DNA from: Candidatus Gastranaerophilales bacterium
Lineage (GTDB): Bacteria > Cyanobacteriota > Vampirovibrionia > Gastranaerophilales > Gastranaerophilaceae
Length of the DNA stretch: 43,844 nucleotides
Reading direction: 5' to 3'
NCBI GenBank assembly: GCA_947588755.1
Contig: CANPZB010000012.1
Coordinates: 1 to 43,844 of the forward strand
In this document: positions 1-6,965 of the stretch, piece by piece
How the letters are laid out: every line of letters starts with the position of its first letter
Position numbering within the stretch: position 1 is the stretch's first letter
Notes under the pieces: model-generated
The model's input: the letters and a program-made list of their open reading frames with translations, nothing else
Databases searched by the model: none
What the model was told of the DNA's origin: nothing
Translations under genes and position numbers: made by a program

Positions 1-521
1 ATTTTATCAGCGACACCACAGGATTTTTGGTCTTTGGCATTATCACAAACTTTAACAATTTTTGCATTTTTTAAAAGTCTGTCACGAATTAGTATTGCAT
101 TAACTGCGTTATATGTTTCTTCATTTTCGTTTTGAGAACCCGCATCTCTGCCTGTTATGCCCCATTCGCCCGCTGTACCGTAATCTAATATAGCCAAACG
201 GTAAGCGTTAAATAAAGTATTGTATATTTTTTTGACTTTAACGACAGTTTCTTTTTCTTGATATTTTTGAATTAATGACGGCATAGTCATTGCCGCAACA
301 ACACCGATGATACCGAGGGTGATTAAGACCTCGGCTAAAGTGAATGCACAGCGTTGTGAAAAGTGAAAGGTGAAAAGTGAAAAGTCCTTATCGGGTGCTA
401 AAGCACCAGAAAGACCACACCTGAACCTCTCCATGTCACCCTGAACTCGTTTCAGGGTCTTACCATTTTCAAGTCTTACCAATTTTTCCAAATTTGTTAA
501 TTTTTTAATTTTTTCTTTCAT
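1..521 (-). CDS. Pseudopilin-like protein with long leader (3' end outside window)
   Basis: This reading frame begins at the ATG whose complement is 519-521 and runs off the left edge of the window. An AAAGGA ribosome site lies just upstream. It encodes a type IV pilin/type II secretion pseudopilin N-terminus: AFTLAEVLITLGIIGVVAAM, with F60 as the expected first mature residue and the usual Glu at +5. The leader is about 59 residues, far longer than the usual 6-25. It contains a palindromic repeat translated as KTLKRVQGD (residues 21-29) and a Ser/Phe-rich stretch shared with the pseudopilin at 29684-30508. The C-terminal part resembles small secreted pseudopilins with Cys pairs. The specific role is unknown; it may be exported and assembled by a type II/IV pilus-like machine encoded elsewhere. 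Confidence 0.8.
   Translation of the reverse strand, partial: MKEKIKKLTNLEKLVRLENGKTLKRVQGDMERFRCGLSGALAPDKDFSLFTFHFSQRCAFTLAEVLITLGIIGVVAAMTMPSLIQKYQEKETVVKVKKIYNTLFNAYRLAILDYGTAGEWGITGRDAGSQNENEETYNAVNAILIRDRLLKNAKIVKVCDNAKDQKSCGVADK
439..457. repeat. Palindromic repeat copy inside pseudopilin leader
   Basis: CCCTGAACTCGTTTCAGGG forms a near-perfect inverted repeat, flanked by ATGTCA on the left and TCTTA on the right. It lies in frame within the leader of the pseudopilin above. It belongs to the same family as the copies at 583, 742, 838, 33871, 35277, 35338 and 35513. Confidence 0.8.
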
Positions 522-582
522 TTTTAAGTCCTTTCTTTTTTTATTAATTACTATTTATTGAAAACTATAACTATACATGTCA

Positions 583-601
583 CCCTGAACTAGTTTCAGG
601 G
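583..601. repeat. Palindromic repeat copy
   Basis: CCCTGAACTAGTTTCAGGG, with the same flanks as the copy at 439-457 (ATGTCA before, TCTTA after). It is intergenic, upstream of the pseudopilin start. Confidence 0.8.
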
Positions 602-741
602 TCTTATTTATTCGGTATTGGTACATAATCCTGAAACGTCTTGGATTTGCTCCAATGCGTGCAGGAGTTTGTTATTCACCATAGTTGTGGACATTGACTT
701 TGGTTTAGTATCTTTTCTATTTAAAGACTTTATAAGGCTCA

Positions 742-770
742 GATGCTGAAACAAGTTCAGCATGACATGG
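742..770. repeat. Palindromic repeat copy (TGCTGAA stem variant)
   Basis: The arms TGCTGAA and TTCAGCA surround a short ACAAG loop, followed by TGACATGG. The stem has TGC/GCA where other copies have CCC/GGG, a compensated change. Confidence 0.75.
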
Positions 771-837
771 GGAGAGTTATGCATAACAGGACAGTGTGCT
801 GACATGACAGAACTAAGGTTCAGAGTCATGATACAAA

Positions 838-864
838 GATCCTGAAACAAGTTCAGCATGACAG
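838..864. repeat. Palindromic repeat copy, mixed stem
   Basis: GATCCTGAAACAAGTTCAGC followed by ATGACAG. The left arm is of the CCTGAA type and the right arm of the TTCAGCA type, so the outermost pair is mismatched. It may be a hybrid or decayed copy. Confidence 0.7.
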
Positions 865-946
865 AATTTTTGTATCTGGACACATTTAAAAACCCAAAAC
901 AACGAAAAGTGGCTAAAACGCAGTCATAGAGCGGGTTTGCAAACTC

Positions 947-1048
947 GGGGGGGGGGTGAATGCTAAAACTTCAAAATTCGATTTTTTCATAATTTTTTCA
1001 TTAACTCCCAAATTTTCGGTGCTTCGCAGCATAGTACTTCCCGATTGA
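947..1048 (+). other. G10 tract followed by GGGVN-type peptide frame (possible phase-variable remnant)
   Basis: Ten consecutive G lie at 947-956. Read in the frame that gives GGG codons followed by GTG AAT, the downstream 30 codons encode GGGVNAKTSKFDFFIIF and on to a TGA at 1046-1048. A similar peptide (GGGVNRSYQRFWRFFNFLL) follows the G10 tract at 35157-35166, so the two tracts look homologous. Here the frame upstream of the tract is stopped by TAA at 914-916 and no start codon is obvious. This copy may be degenerate or be read from a frame I could not identify. Confidence 0.45.
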
Positions 1049-1116
1049 AATATTTCAACCTTACATTTACATTATAACATATACTTTAAAGATTTCAAGT
1101 GTATTTTTACAAAGTA

Positions 1117-1143
1117 AGACCCCCTATTAAGGGGGCTCTTTTA
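1117..1143 (-). terminator. GC-rich hairpin, possible terminator
   Basis: The arms CCCCC and GGGGG surround TATTAA, extended by weaker flanking pairs. It lies 44 bp past the stop of the minus-strand gene at 1187-2347. The T-run is short in either direction (TCTT on the minus strand, TCTTTT on the plus strand), so it could act bidirectionally. Confidence 0.5.
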
Positions 1144-1186
1144 TAATTAAAGAAAGAAATTATTATGAAAGAATATTCATTATGGT

Positions 1187-2347
1187 TTATTTTATTTGTT
1201 CAAGTTTTGATAATGCGATGTTTGCCGCATCCTGAACATTTTTGTCTTGGTCGTTTTTAGCTATTGAGAATAAAGTATTCAAATCTTGCTTATATGCGGG
1301 GTGTTGAATGTAACTCAATGCTTCTATAGCCGATGCTCTTACCATTGGGTTAGGGTTGTTCTTTAATTGTTCGACTATGGGAACGGCACCGGGAAGTTCG
1401 GTAAGAGGAACAGTATTGTTGGTGAGTTTTGTAACTTCATCACCGTACAATTTATCCATTATTGAAATAGTAAACATTGCATAACTTTTATTTCTTTCCG
1501 ATTGCTCCATAGGAGTTATTGTTGTAGCAAGTTTTGTTTCTTCTTCAGTCAATTTTTCACCGTTCATAAGTTTTTGTCTTGCTGCAATTTGCGGTTGAGT
1601 CGGGCCTGCAAGTTTACTTGAATCGTTGTTAATTATGTTGACTAAAGAATTAATAACTTTTTCGTCAAGTAATTCAACTGCTTTTTGCGGGGTGTCTTTT
1701 ACCATATTTGCTATTTCTTCCATAGCAGCAGCTTGAATATCATAGTCAGGGTTTGTTAATTTTGCAAGAAAAGCGTTCAAATCAACCTGAGGTTTGATTT
1801 GTACAGGCTCCTGAATTTCTACTTTGGGTTTATCCGCAGGGACTGTACCGGCTTTTTCTTCAGCTTTCGGCGGCATGGGAACCGCTTCGGTAATTACCGG
1901 TTCCGGAACATTTGCTGCCGGCGGTAAATTTATGTTTTGCTGTTGAATTACTCTTGCGGGTTCGTTTACAAATGTATTTTGAGCGGGAACAGCTTCGGGC
2001 TGCTGTATCGGCGGCATGTATGCCATCGGGTTTGTTACCGGCGGATAGTAGGGTTGACCTGCTGCCTGCTGATAGTCATATAGCTGAGTTTGGGGGTAAG
2101 AATAATAATAAGGCACTGCGGAAGGTTGAGTATATTGCGGTGCATTTAATGATACAGGACCAATATTAGGTGCATTAACAGCCGGATTATGTAATTCAAT
2201 TTTTACTGCGTTATAATTCGGAGCAGGTAAAGGTTGCACACATGGAGCCTGTTGTACGTAGGGGTTGTACAAATTCGGAGCAGGCAGGGGTTGCACACAT
2301 GGAGCCTGCTGTACGTAAGGGTTGTACAAATTTGGAGCTTGAATCAT
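1187..2347 (-). CDS. Pro/Tyr/Gln-rich protein with HEAT-like helical C-terminal domain
   Basis: This is a 386-residue protein of unknown function, with start ATG at 2345-2347 and a GAAAGGAAG ribosome site. Residues 1-190 are low-complexity and rich in Pro, Gln, Asn and Tyr. They open with two exact copies of a 19-residue unit (APNLYNPYVQQAPCVQPLP). Residues from about 190 to the end form paired amphipathic helices of HEAT/armadillo type (for example NPMVRASAIEALSYIQHPAY and DKNVQDAANIALSKLEQ). This suggests a protein-binding scaffold with a disordered N-terminal arm. No signal peptide or membrane helix is evident. It is transcribed alone and divergently from the transketolase operon. The HEAT assignment is by pattern only. 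Confidence 0.75.
   Translation of the reverse strand: MIQAPNLYNPYVQQAPCVQPLPAPNLYNPYVQQAPCVQPLPAPNYNAVKIELHNPAVNAPNIGPVSLNAPQYTQPSAVPYYYSYPQTQLYDYQQAAGQPYYPPVTNPMAYMPPIQQPEAVPAQNTFVNEPARVIQQQNINLPPAANVPEPVITEAVPMPPKAEEKAGTVPADKPKVEIQEPVQIKPQVDLNAFLAKLTNPDYDIQAAAMEEIANMVKDTPQKAVELLDEKVINSLVNIINNDSSKLAGPTQPQIAARQKLMNGEKLTEEETKLATTITPMEQSERNKSYAMFTISIMDKLYGDEVTKLTNNTVPLTELPGAVPIVEQLKNNPNPMVRASAIEALSYIQHPAYKQDLNTLFSIAKNDQDKNVQDAANIALSKLEQIK
2220..2333 (-). repeat. 57-bp in-frame tandem duplication in the Pro-rich arm
   Basis: Two adjacent 57-bp units (2220-2276 and 2277-2333) encode identical 19-residue peptides while differing at several third-codon positions. The duplication is therefore not brand new, and the peptide sequence appears to be under selection. 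Confidence 0.85.
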
Positions 2348-2498
2348 TGAATTTCTTCCTTTCGTTTATAAAACAGTCATATTTCTAATTCTACTGTTTA
2401 AATATCCGTAAAGAAAATAAATTGCTAAAATTACTAAAAAAATTAATAATTCTTAACAAAGCATATTTAAAAACTGTATTACAGAACTTAATACCTTA

Positions 2499-2527
2499 TT
2501 AGCAATATTTTATATTTATGATAATAT
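2499..2527 (+). promoter_or_regulatory. Probable promoter of the transketolase/ftsEX operon
   Basis: TTAGCA (2499-2504) and TAATAT (2522-2527) are separated by 17 bp, with an overlapping TATGAT. Transcription would start near 2530-2535. That leaves no leader for the upstream ATG at 2532 and favours translation from 2580. Confidence 0.35.
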
Positions 2528-2579
2528 ATTAATGGAAACTTTTGTAAGGTTTACCGAACAAGTAATACAGAGTTATATC

Positions 2580-3542
2580 ATGCAAATAAACAAAAACGAA
2601 AAAAAATCCATACGTTCTGCATTCGGCAATGCATTAGTTGAATTGGGAAAAGAAAATAAAAATATTGTGGTAATGGATGCCGATTTGGCATGTTCAACAC
2701 AAACCGCAATGTTTGGCAAAAATTTTCCGGAACGTTTTTTTGATTGCGGAATAGCAGAGCAGGACATGATTGCTTCCGCCGCAGGACTTGCTTCTGTCGG
2801 GAAAATACCTTTTGTCGCAAGTTTTGCTATGTTTGCAACGGGCAGAACTTATGACCAAATCCGTAATTCCGTATGTTATCCGGAGTTTAACGTAAAAATA
2901 ATCGGCACTCATGGCGGTGTTACGGTCGGTGAGGACGGTGCAAGTCATCAGGCTTTGGAAGATATTTCATTGATGCGTGGTATTCCAAATATGTCCGTAA
3001 TTGTTCCGGCTGACTGCAGAGAATGCGAACAAGTCATTAAGTTTGCGGCAGAAAATTACGGTCCTATGTATATAAGAATTGCGAGAACCAATGTTTGTGA
3101 TATTTTTGATGAGAATTACGAATTTGATTTTTGCAAAGCGTATGTTATTCGGGAAGGCAGTGATGTTACGGTTATAACTAACGGCGAAACTCTTGCCGAA
3201 GTTATTTTGGCTGCTCAAATCCTTGAAAAAGAAGGCTATTCCGCACAAATAATACATGTTCCCGTCGTTAAACCTCTGGACGGTGCAACTATTATTGAAT
3301 ATGCCAAGAAAACAAAATTTGTGATTACCGTAGAAAACCATTCTATTATCGGTGGTTTGGGCAGTGCCGTTTGTGAACTTCTCGCAGAATATTATCCCAT
3401 GCCCGTTCACAGGCTGGGAGTTAATGATACATTCGGGCAAAGCGGGAAATGGGACTTTTTACTTGATTATTACGGGCTGAGTGCCGAAAAACTTGCCGTA
3501 AGCATTAAAAAGTATGTGGATAAATATCGTCTGGTAAAATAA
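2580..3542 (+). CDS. Transketolase, C-terminal subunit (split type)
   Basis: This is a 320-residue protein from ATG 2580; an in-frame ATG at 2532 sits at the predicted transcription start and is less likely. It matches the C-terminal half of split transketolases: a pyrimidine-binding domain (IRSAFGNALVELGKENKNIVV, then DCGIAEQDMIASAAGLASVG with the catalytic Glu of GIAEQ) followed by the transketolase C-terminal domain (VITVENHSIIGGLGSAV). Such subunits pair with an N-terminal TPP-binding half to transfer two-carbon units in the pentose phosphate pathway. No N-terminal partner lies next to it. DXP synthase shares this fold, but the length and sequence fit a split transketolase better. It heads an operon with ftsE. 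Confidence 0.85.
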   Translation: MQINKNEKKSIRSAFGNALVELGKENKNIVVMDADLACSTQTAMFGKNFPERFFDCGIAEQDMIASAAGLASVGKIPFVASFAMFATGRTYDQIRNSVCYPEFNVKIIGTHGGVTVGEDGASHQALEDISLMRGIPNMSVIVPADCRECEQVIKFAAENYGPMYIRIARTNVCDIFDENYEFDFCKAYVIREGSDVTVITNGETLAEVILAAQILEKEGYSAQIIHVPVVKPLDGATIIEYAKKTKFVITVENHSIIGGLGSAVCELLAEYYPMPVHRLGVNDTFGQSGKWDFLLDYYGLSAEKLAVSIKKYVDKYRLVK

Positions 3543-3558
3543 AAAGGATAATTTTTAC

Positions 3559-4236
3559 ATGATTCAGTTCAGATCGGTTACAAAAAAATATAAAAATGAG
3601 CATTACGCATTAAAGAATATTAATTTGGATATTCATTCCGGTGAATTTGTTTTTATCGTGGGTGCATCCGGTGCGGGAAAATCTACGTTAATGAAGCTGT
3701 TATATAACGAAGAACGTCCTTCAAGCGGTACGGTTACGATAGGCGGTATTAATGTTGCAAATTTACCCAATGATAAGATACCTAATTTGAGAAGATGTAT
3801 GGGAATTGTTTTTCAGGATTACAAACTCCTGCAAAATCAGTCGGTTTTTGACAATGTAGCTTATGTTATAAGAACTCTGGGGATAAGCTCATCGGAAATT
3901 AATGCCCGTGTTTCGGGTGCTTTGAAAATAGTCGGACTTTATGATAAAAAGAATGCGACTCCTGCCGAACTCTCAGGCGGTGAGCAGCAAAGAGTCGGAA
4001 TAGCAAGAGCTATAGTTAACGGGCCTCCGTTGTTGATAGCTGACGAACCGACGGGAAACCTTGACCCTAAAAACTCGATGGAAATTATGCAAATTTTAGA
4101 CCAGATTAACCAGCGGGGAATTACGGTCATTGTATCAACTCATGACAATGCTATGGTTGATTATTTCAGAAAAAGAGTTATTACTCTTGACAACGGTGAA
4201 GTGGTAAGGGATATACAGGCAGGTACGTATGAATAG
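3559..4236 (+). CDS. ftsE: Cell division ATP-binding protein FtsE
   Basis: This is a 225-residue ABC ATPase with Walker A GASGAGKS (35-42), Q-loop Gln86, signature LSGGEQQ (138-144), Walker B LLIADEP (158-164) and switch His195 in STHD. Its length and the immediately following FtsX gene identify it as FtsE. FtsE powers the FtsEX complex, which controls cell-wall hydrolases at the divisome through conformational change rather than transport. The ribosome site AAAGGA precedes the ATG. Its end overlaps ftsX by 8 bp, indicating translational coupling. Confidence 0.95.
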   Translation: MIQFRSVTKKYKNEHYALKNINLDIHSGEFVFIVGASGAGKSTLMKLLYNEERPSSGTVTIGGINVANLPNDKIPNLRRCMGIVFQDYKLLQNQSVFDNVAYVIRTLGISSSEINARVSGALKIVGLYDKKNATPAELSGGEQQRVGIARAIVNGPPLLIADEPTGNLDPKNSMEIMQILDQINQRGITVIVSTHDNAMVDYFRKRVITLDNGEVVRDIQAGTYE

Positions 4237-5137
4237 TTCCAGAATGCAGATAAAGAAAAAAGTTAAAAAACATATTCCTAAAGACTGGTTATGCGAATTG
4301 AGAATATTATACCGTTTAACCAAAGAAACTTTTAACGGAATTCAAAGGACAGGTATAGTTAATCTGGTTATAATCACGACTATGGCTGCAATATTGATTA
4401 TTTTCGGTTCTTTTTTCCGTTCGGCAATCTCAATATCGTCTTTTGCAAAAGAACTCGGCAATGTGCTTGAAATATCGGTTTATCTTAAACAAGGTACGGA
4501 TGCAAATATAATTAAAAAACGCATAAAAGAATTTAATCATGTGGAAAATGTTACAATAATTCCGAAAGAAACCTCATGGTCAAACCTTAAACGCGAAATG
4601 GACTTACCCGATATGGATAATCCGCTGCCGGATACGTTACATGTCAAAGTTGATAAGCCCGAAAACATAGACGAGGTTTTTAAAAACGTAAAGAAGATAA
4701 AGTCCGTTGAGGATATGAGTTACGCTCAGGATTTAGCCAAAAAGATAGAAACTTTAAATAAAATAGTTAATACAATAACCGTGCTTGTCGTTATAATTAT
4801 GGCTATATTGACGGTTACTATCATAAATAACACAATTCAACTTGTAATTCAGTCCAGAAAAGACGAAATTGAAATAATGCGGCTTATGGGTGTATCCAAC
4901 TGGTATATAAGATTTCCGCTTATTATGCAGGGTGCATTATACGGTTTTGCGGGAGCGTTAATAGCTGTTGTGCCGCTAAACGTAGTCCAAAACGGGCTTT
5001 TGAATATGCATAAATTTTTTATGGTGCCTGCACCAATGTACGCTCAAAATATAGTAATATCAATAATGTTTACTATGGCAATTTTATTCGGAGCGGGCGG
5101 CAGCTTTTTATGTATCAAAAAACATCTTCAGGTGTAA
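4229..5137 (+). CDS. ftsX: Cell division membrane protein FtsX
   Basis: This is a 302-residue membrane protein with the FtsX layout: a cytoplasmic N-terminus, one membrane helix near residues 45-65, an extracytoplasmic domain of about 110 residues, then three more helices (about 180-205, 232-256, 272-294). The conserved stretch SRKDEIEIMRLMGVSNWYIR, typical of FtsX/MacB permeases, links helices 2 and 3. It forms the membrane half of FtsEX and probably recruits a peptidoglycan hydrolase or its activator through the external loop. It overlaps ftsE by 8 bp and lies 6 bp before the next gene. Confidence 0.93.
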   Translation: MNSSRMQIKKKVKKHIPKDWLCELRILYRLTKETFNGIQRTGIVNLVIITTMAAILIIFGSFFRSAISISSFAKELGNVLEISVYLKQGTDANIIKKRIKEFNHVENVTIIPKETSWSNLKREMDLPDMDNPLPDTLHVKVDKPENIDEVFKNVKKIKSVEDMSYAQDLAKKIETLNKIVNTITVLVVIIMAILTVTIINNTIQLVIQSRKDEIEIMRLMGVSNWYIRFPLIMQGALYGFAGALIAVVPLNVVQNGLLNMHKFFMVPAPMYAQNIVISIMFTMAILFGAGGSFLCIKKHLQV

Positions 5138-5143
5138 ATTTCA

Positions 5144-6385
5144 ATGGGTAAAAAAAACGTAATATTGTTAATATCGGATGATGAACAGTTTTTTATAAAG
5201 TTAAGAAGGAAACTGGTATTTTTAAGACGGGATGATTGCATTGACTCAAGTAACTATTCTTCCTCGCTAAGTAAAATAGATGCCGCTCAAACAAAAGTTG
5301 TTCTGGTTCATGAAAATAAAAATAAAGACAAAACTATTAAACTTATTGAAAAAATAAAAAAGAAATTTAATCATATTTCACAGGTTCTGGTTGCCGACAA
5401 TTATGAAGCTGATTTTATTCTGGCTGCTTATGAAGCGGGGATATACGACTTTGTAATGTCAAGTGCAAAATCATTTGAATTTGTAATAAGAATAATTAAT
5501 ACAATGAAAATTAACACAATGGAAAAGACTTCACTTCGTGATACCAGACTTTTAATTCAGTCGGGAGTAGTGGATGAGTTGACAGGGTTGTATTCACATA
5601 AATTTTCCAAAAATGTTATAGAAAACGAAGTTAATTACAATTTAACAGACAAAGGTGTTTTTATTGCGGCAGAACCGAGTGAAGCATCCAAAAAAGGATT
5701 TTCCACCGAAAAAATGGCAGCCGCACTTAAAAAATCCCTCAGAGCGAATGATACCGCTACATTGGCAAAAGGTGCAAAATTCTATATTCTTTTGCCGGAA
5801 ACGGATTATAACGGTGCGGTTAAAGTTGTCGAAAAAATTAATCATAATTTCGGCAAAGATTTTAAATTGAAGGCGGGAATAGCTGATATTTCGGGAAAAT
5901 CATTTAATAAATATGAAAAAGAAGCTCTGATTGCATTGTCGGAAGCTGCTTATTCAAAAGAAGACTGCATATTTTCCGAAGATAAATCTCAAACTCTCGA
6001 TGAATGGCTTGATGAGGACAGCAGTAAGGAAAAAAATTATAAACTTTTTAAACAAATTTTTAACAAGAAATTGGAAAAAGTTATTGCTCCCGTGTTTTTC
6101 AGGCTTCAAAAGTCTTATGAAGAAAAACTATTTCAGACTAAAATCGAACAGTTTACAGACAGCGAGCAATATGTGTTTACTCTGCAAAATAAAAAGTTAA
6201 CCAGCAGTTTAAAAATTGTATATCCGGGATTTGCCAAAATCGTAATTTATATTAATCACAAAGGGTTGGACAGTCCCGAAAATACGGAAATTTCTTATCC
6301 ATTGACAAAAATTACTCAAAAAGAACTGATTAATATTATAGAAAATTTCATAAAAGATTTTAAAAGAACAGCGATAGACAGATAA
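5144..6385 (+). CDS. Degenerate receiver plus degenerate GGDEF protein
   Basis: This 413-residue protein starts with a receiver-like fold (KNVILLISDDEQFF, acidic pair D12-D13), but the strand expected to carry the phosphorylated Asp reads KVVLVHEN and has none. Residues from about 140 to 270 begin with DELTGLYSHKF, the typical entry to a GGDEF domain. The GGDEF motif itself is replaced by KGAKFYILLP, so cyclic-di-GMP synthesis is unlikely. The C-terminal 140 residues, after an acidic linker, are unassigned and lack membrane helices. The gene sits 6 bp after ftsX and 12 bp before an isochorismatase gene, so it may be a signal-insensitive scaffold working with FtsEX. That role is inference. Confidence 0.7.
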   Translation: MGKKNVILLISDDEQFFIKLRRKLVFLRRDDCIDSSNYSSSLSKIDAAQTKVVLVHENKNKDKTIKLIEKIKKKFNHISQVLVADNYEADFILAAYEAGIYDFVMSSAKSFEFVIRIINTMKINTMEKTSLRDTRLLIQSGVVDELTGLYSHKFSKNVIENEVNYNLTDKGVFIAAEPSEASKKGFSTEKMAAALKKSLRANDTATLAKGAKFYILLPETDYNGAVKVVEKINHNFGKDFKLKAGIADISGKSFNKYEKEALIALSEAAYSKEDCIFSEDKSQTLDEWLDEDSSKEKNYKLFKQIFNKKLEKVIAPVFFRLQKSYEEKLFQTKIEQFTDSEQYVFTLQNKKLTSSLKIVYPGFAKIVIYINHKGLDSPENTEISYPLTKITQKELINIIENFIKDFKRTAIDR

Positions 6386-6396
6386 AAGGAGAAAAA

Positions 6397-6951
6397 ATGA
6401 ACACTTTGTCGGCTAAGGACAGTCTTATACTTATAATTGATATTCAGGAAAGGCTTGTTGCCGCACTGAATAAAGATGTTATTGTATCAAATTCTTTAAA
6501 AATGGTAACAGCCGCAAATGCTATGAATATACCCGTTATTGTGACCGAACAGTATCCTAACGGTCTGGGAAACACTGTTCCCTTGCTGAAACAGAATTTG
6601 CCCGCCGATGCGGAATTTTTTGAAAAAACTTCTTTCAATGCGTTGAATGAAGATGGTTTTTTGGAAAAAATAAAGTCTTACGGCAAAAAACAAATAGTTA
6701 TTTTCGGGATAGAAACTCATGTTTGTGTTCATCAAACTGCAGCGGGTCTGCTCGAGGCGGGATTTGATGTTTATGTTATAAAAGATGCCTGTGCAAGCCG
6801 CAATAAGTACGAATTTAAACAGGGAATTGATATAATGCAGCAAAACGGTGCAAAAATTTCGTGTGTGGAAATAGCTTTGTTTGAATGGCTGAAAACTTCC
6901 AAAAACCCTAAATTTAAAGAAATTCAAGCTCTGGTAAAAAATCAGGCATAG
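6397..6951 (+). CDS. Isochorismatase-family cysteine hydrolase
   Basis: This 184-residue protein has the family triad: Asp15 in LIIDIQERL, Lys77 in FEKTSF and Cys110 in ETHVCV, with the usual cis-peptide region before the Cys. The family includes YcaC-like hydrolases, nicotinamidases and N-carbamoylsarcosine amidases; the substrate cannot be chosen from sequence. An AAAAGGAG ribosome site precedes the ATG. It is the last gene of the operon that begins at 2580 and converges with flhA, with only 14 bp between stop codons. Confidence 0.88.
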   Translation: MNTLSAKDSLILIIDIQERLVAALNKDVIVSNSLKMVTAANAMNIPVIVTEQYPNGLGNTVPLLKQNLPADAEFFEKTSFNALNEDGFLEKIKSYGKKQIVIFGIETHVCVHQTAAGLLEAGFDVYVIKDACASRNKYEFKQGIDIMQQNGAKISCVEIALFEWLKTSKNPKFKEIQALVKNQA

Positions 6952-6965
6952 AATTTTTGAAAACT

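Larger units (their letters stand above)
522..1186. other. Gene-poor 665-bp stretch with repeats, poly-G tract and a hairpin
   Basis: No convincing gene lies here. It holds three more copies of the palindromic repeat, a G10 tract followed by a GGGVN-type reading frame (947-1048), and a GC-rich hairpin at 1117-1143. A 91-codon minus-strand frame (608-883) is largely the translation of repeat copies (MLNLFQDL, MLNLFQHL) and was not accepted as a gene. Confidence 0.6.

Noticed and set aside
608-883. 91-codon minus-strand open frame
   Set aside because: Its first half is a translation of palindromic repeat copies (MLNLFQDL, MLNLFQHL), it has no ribosome site, and the C-terminal 28 residues show no recognisable domain.
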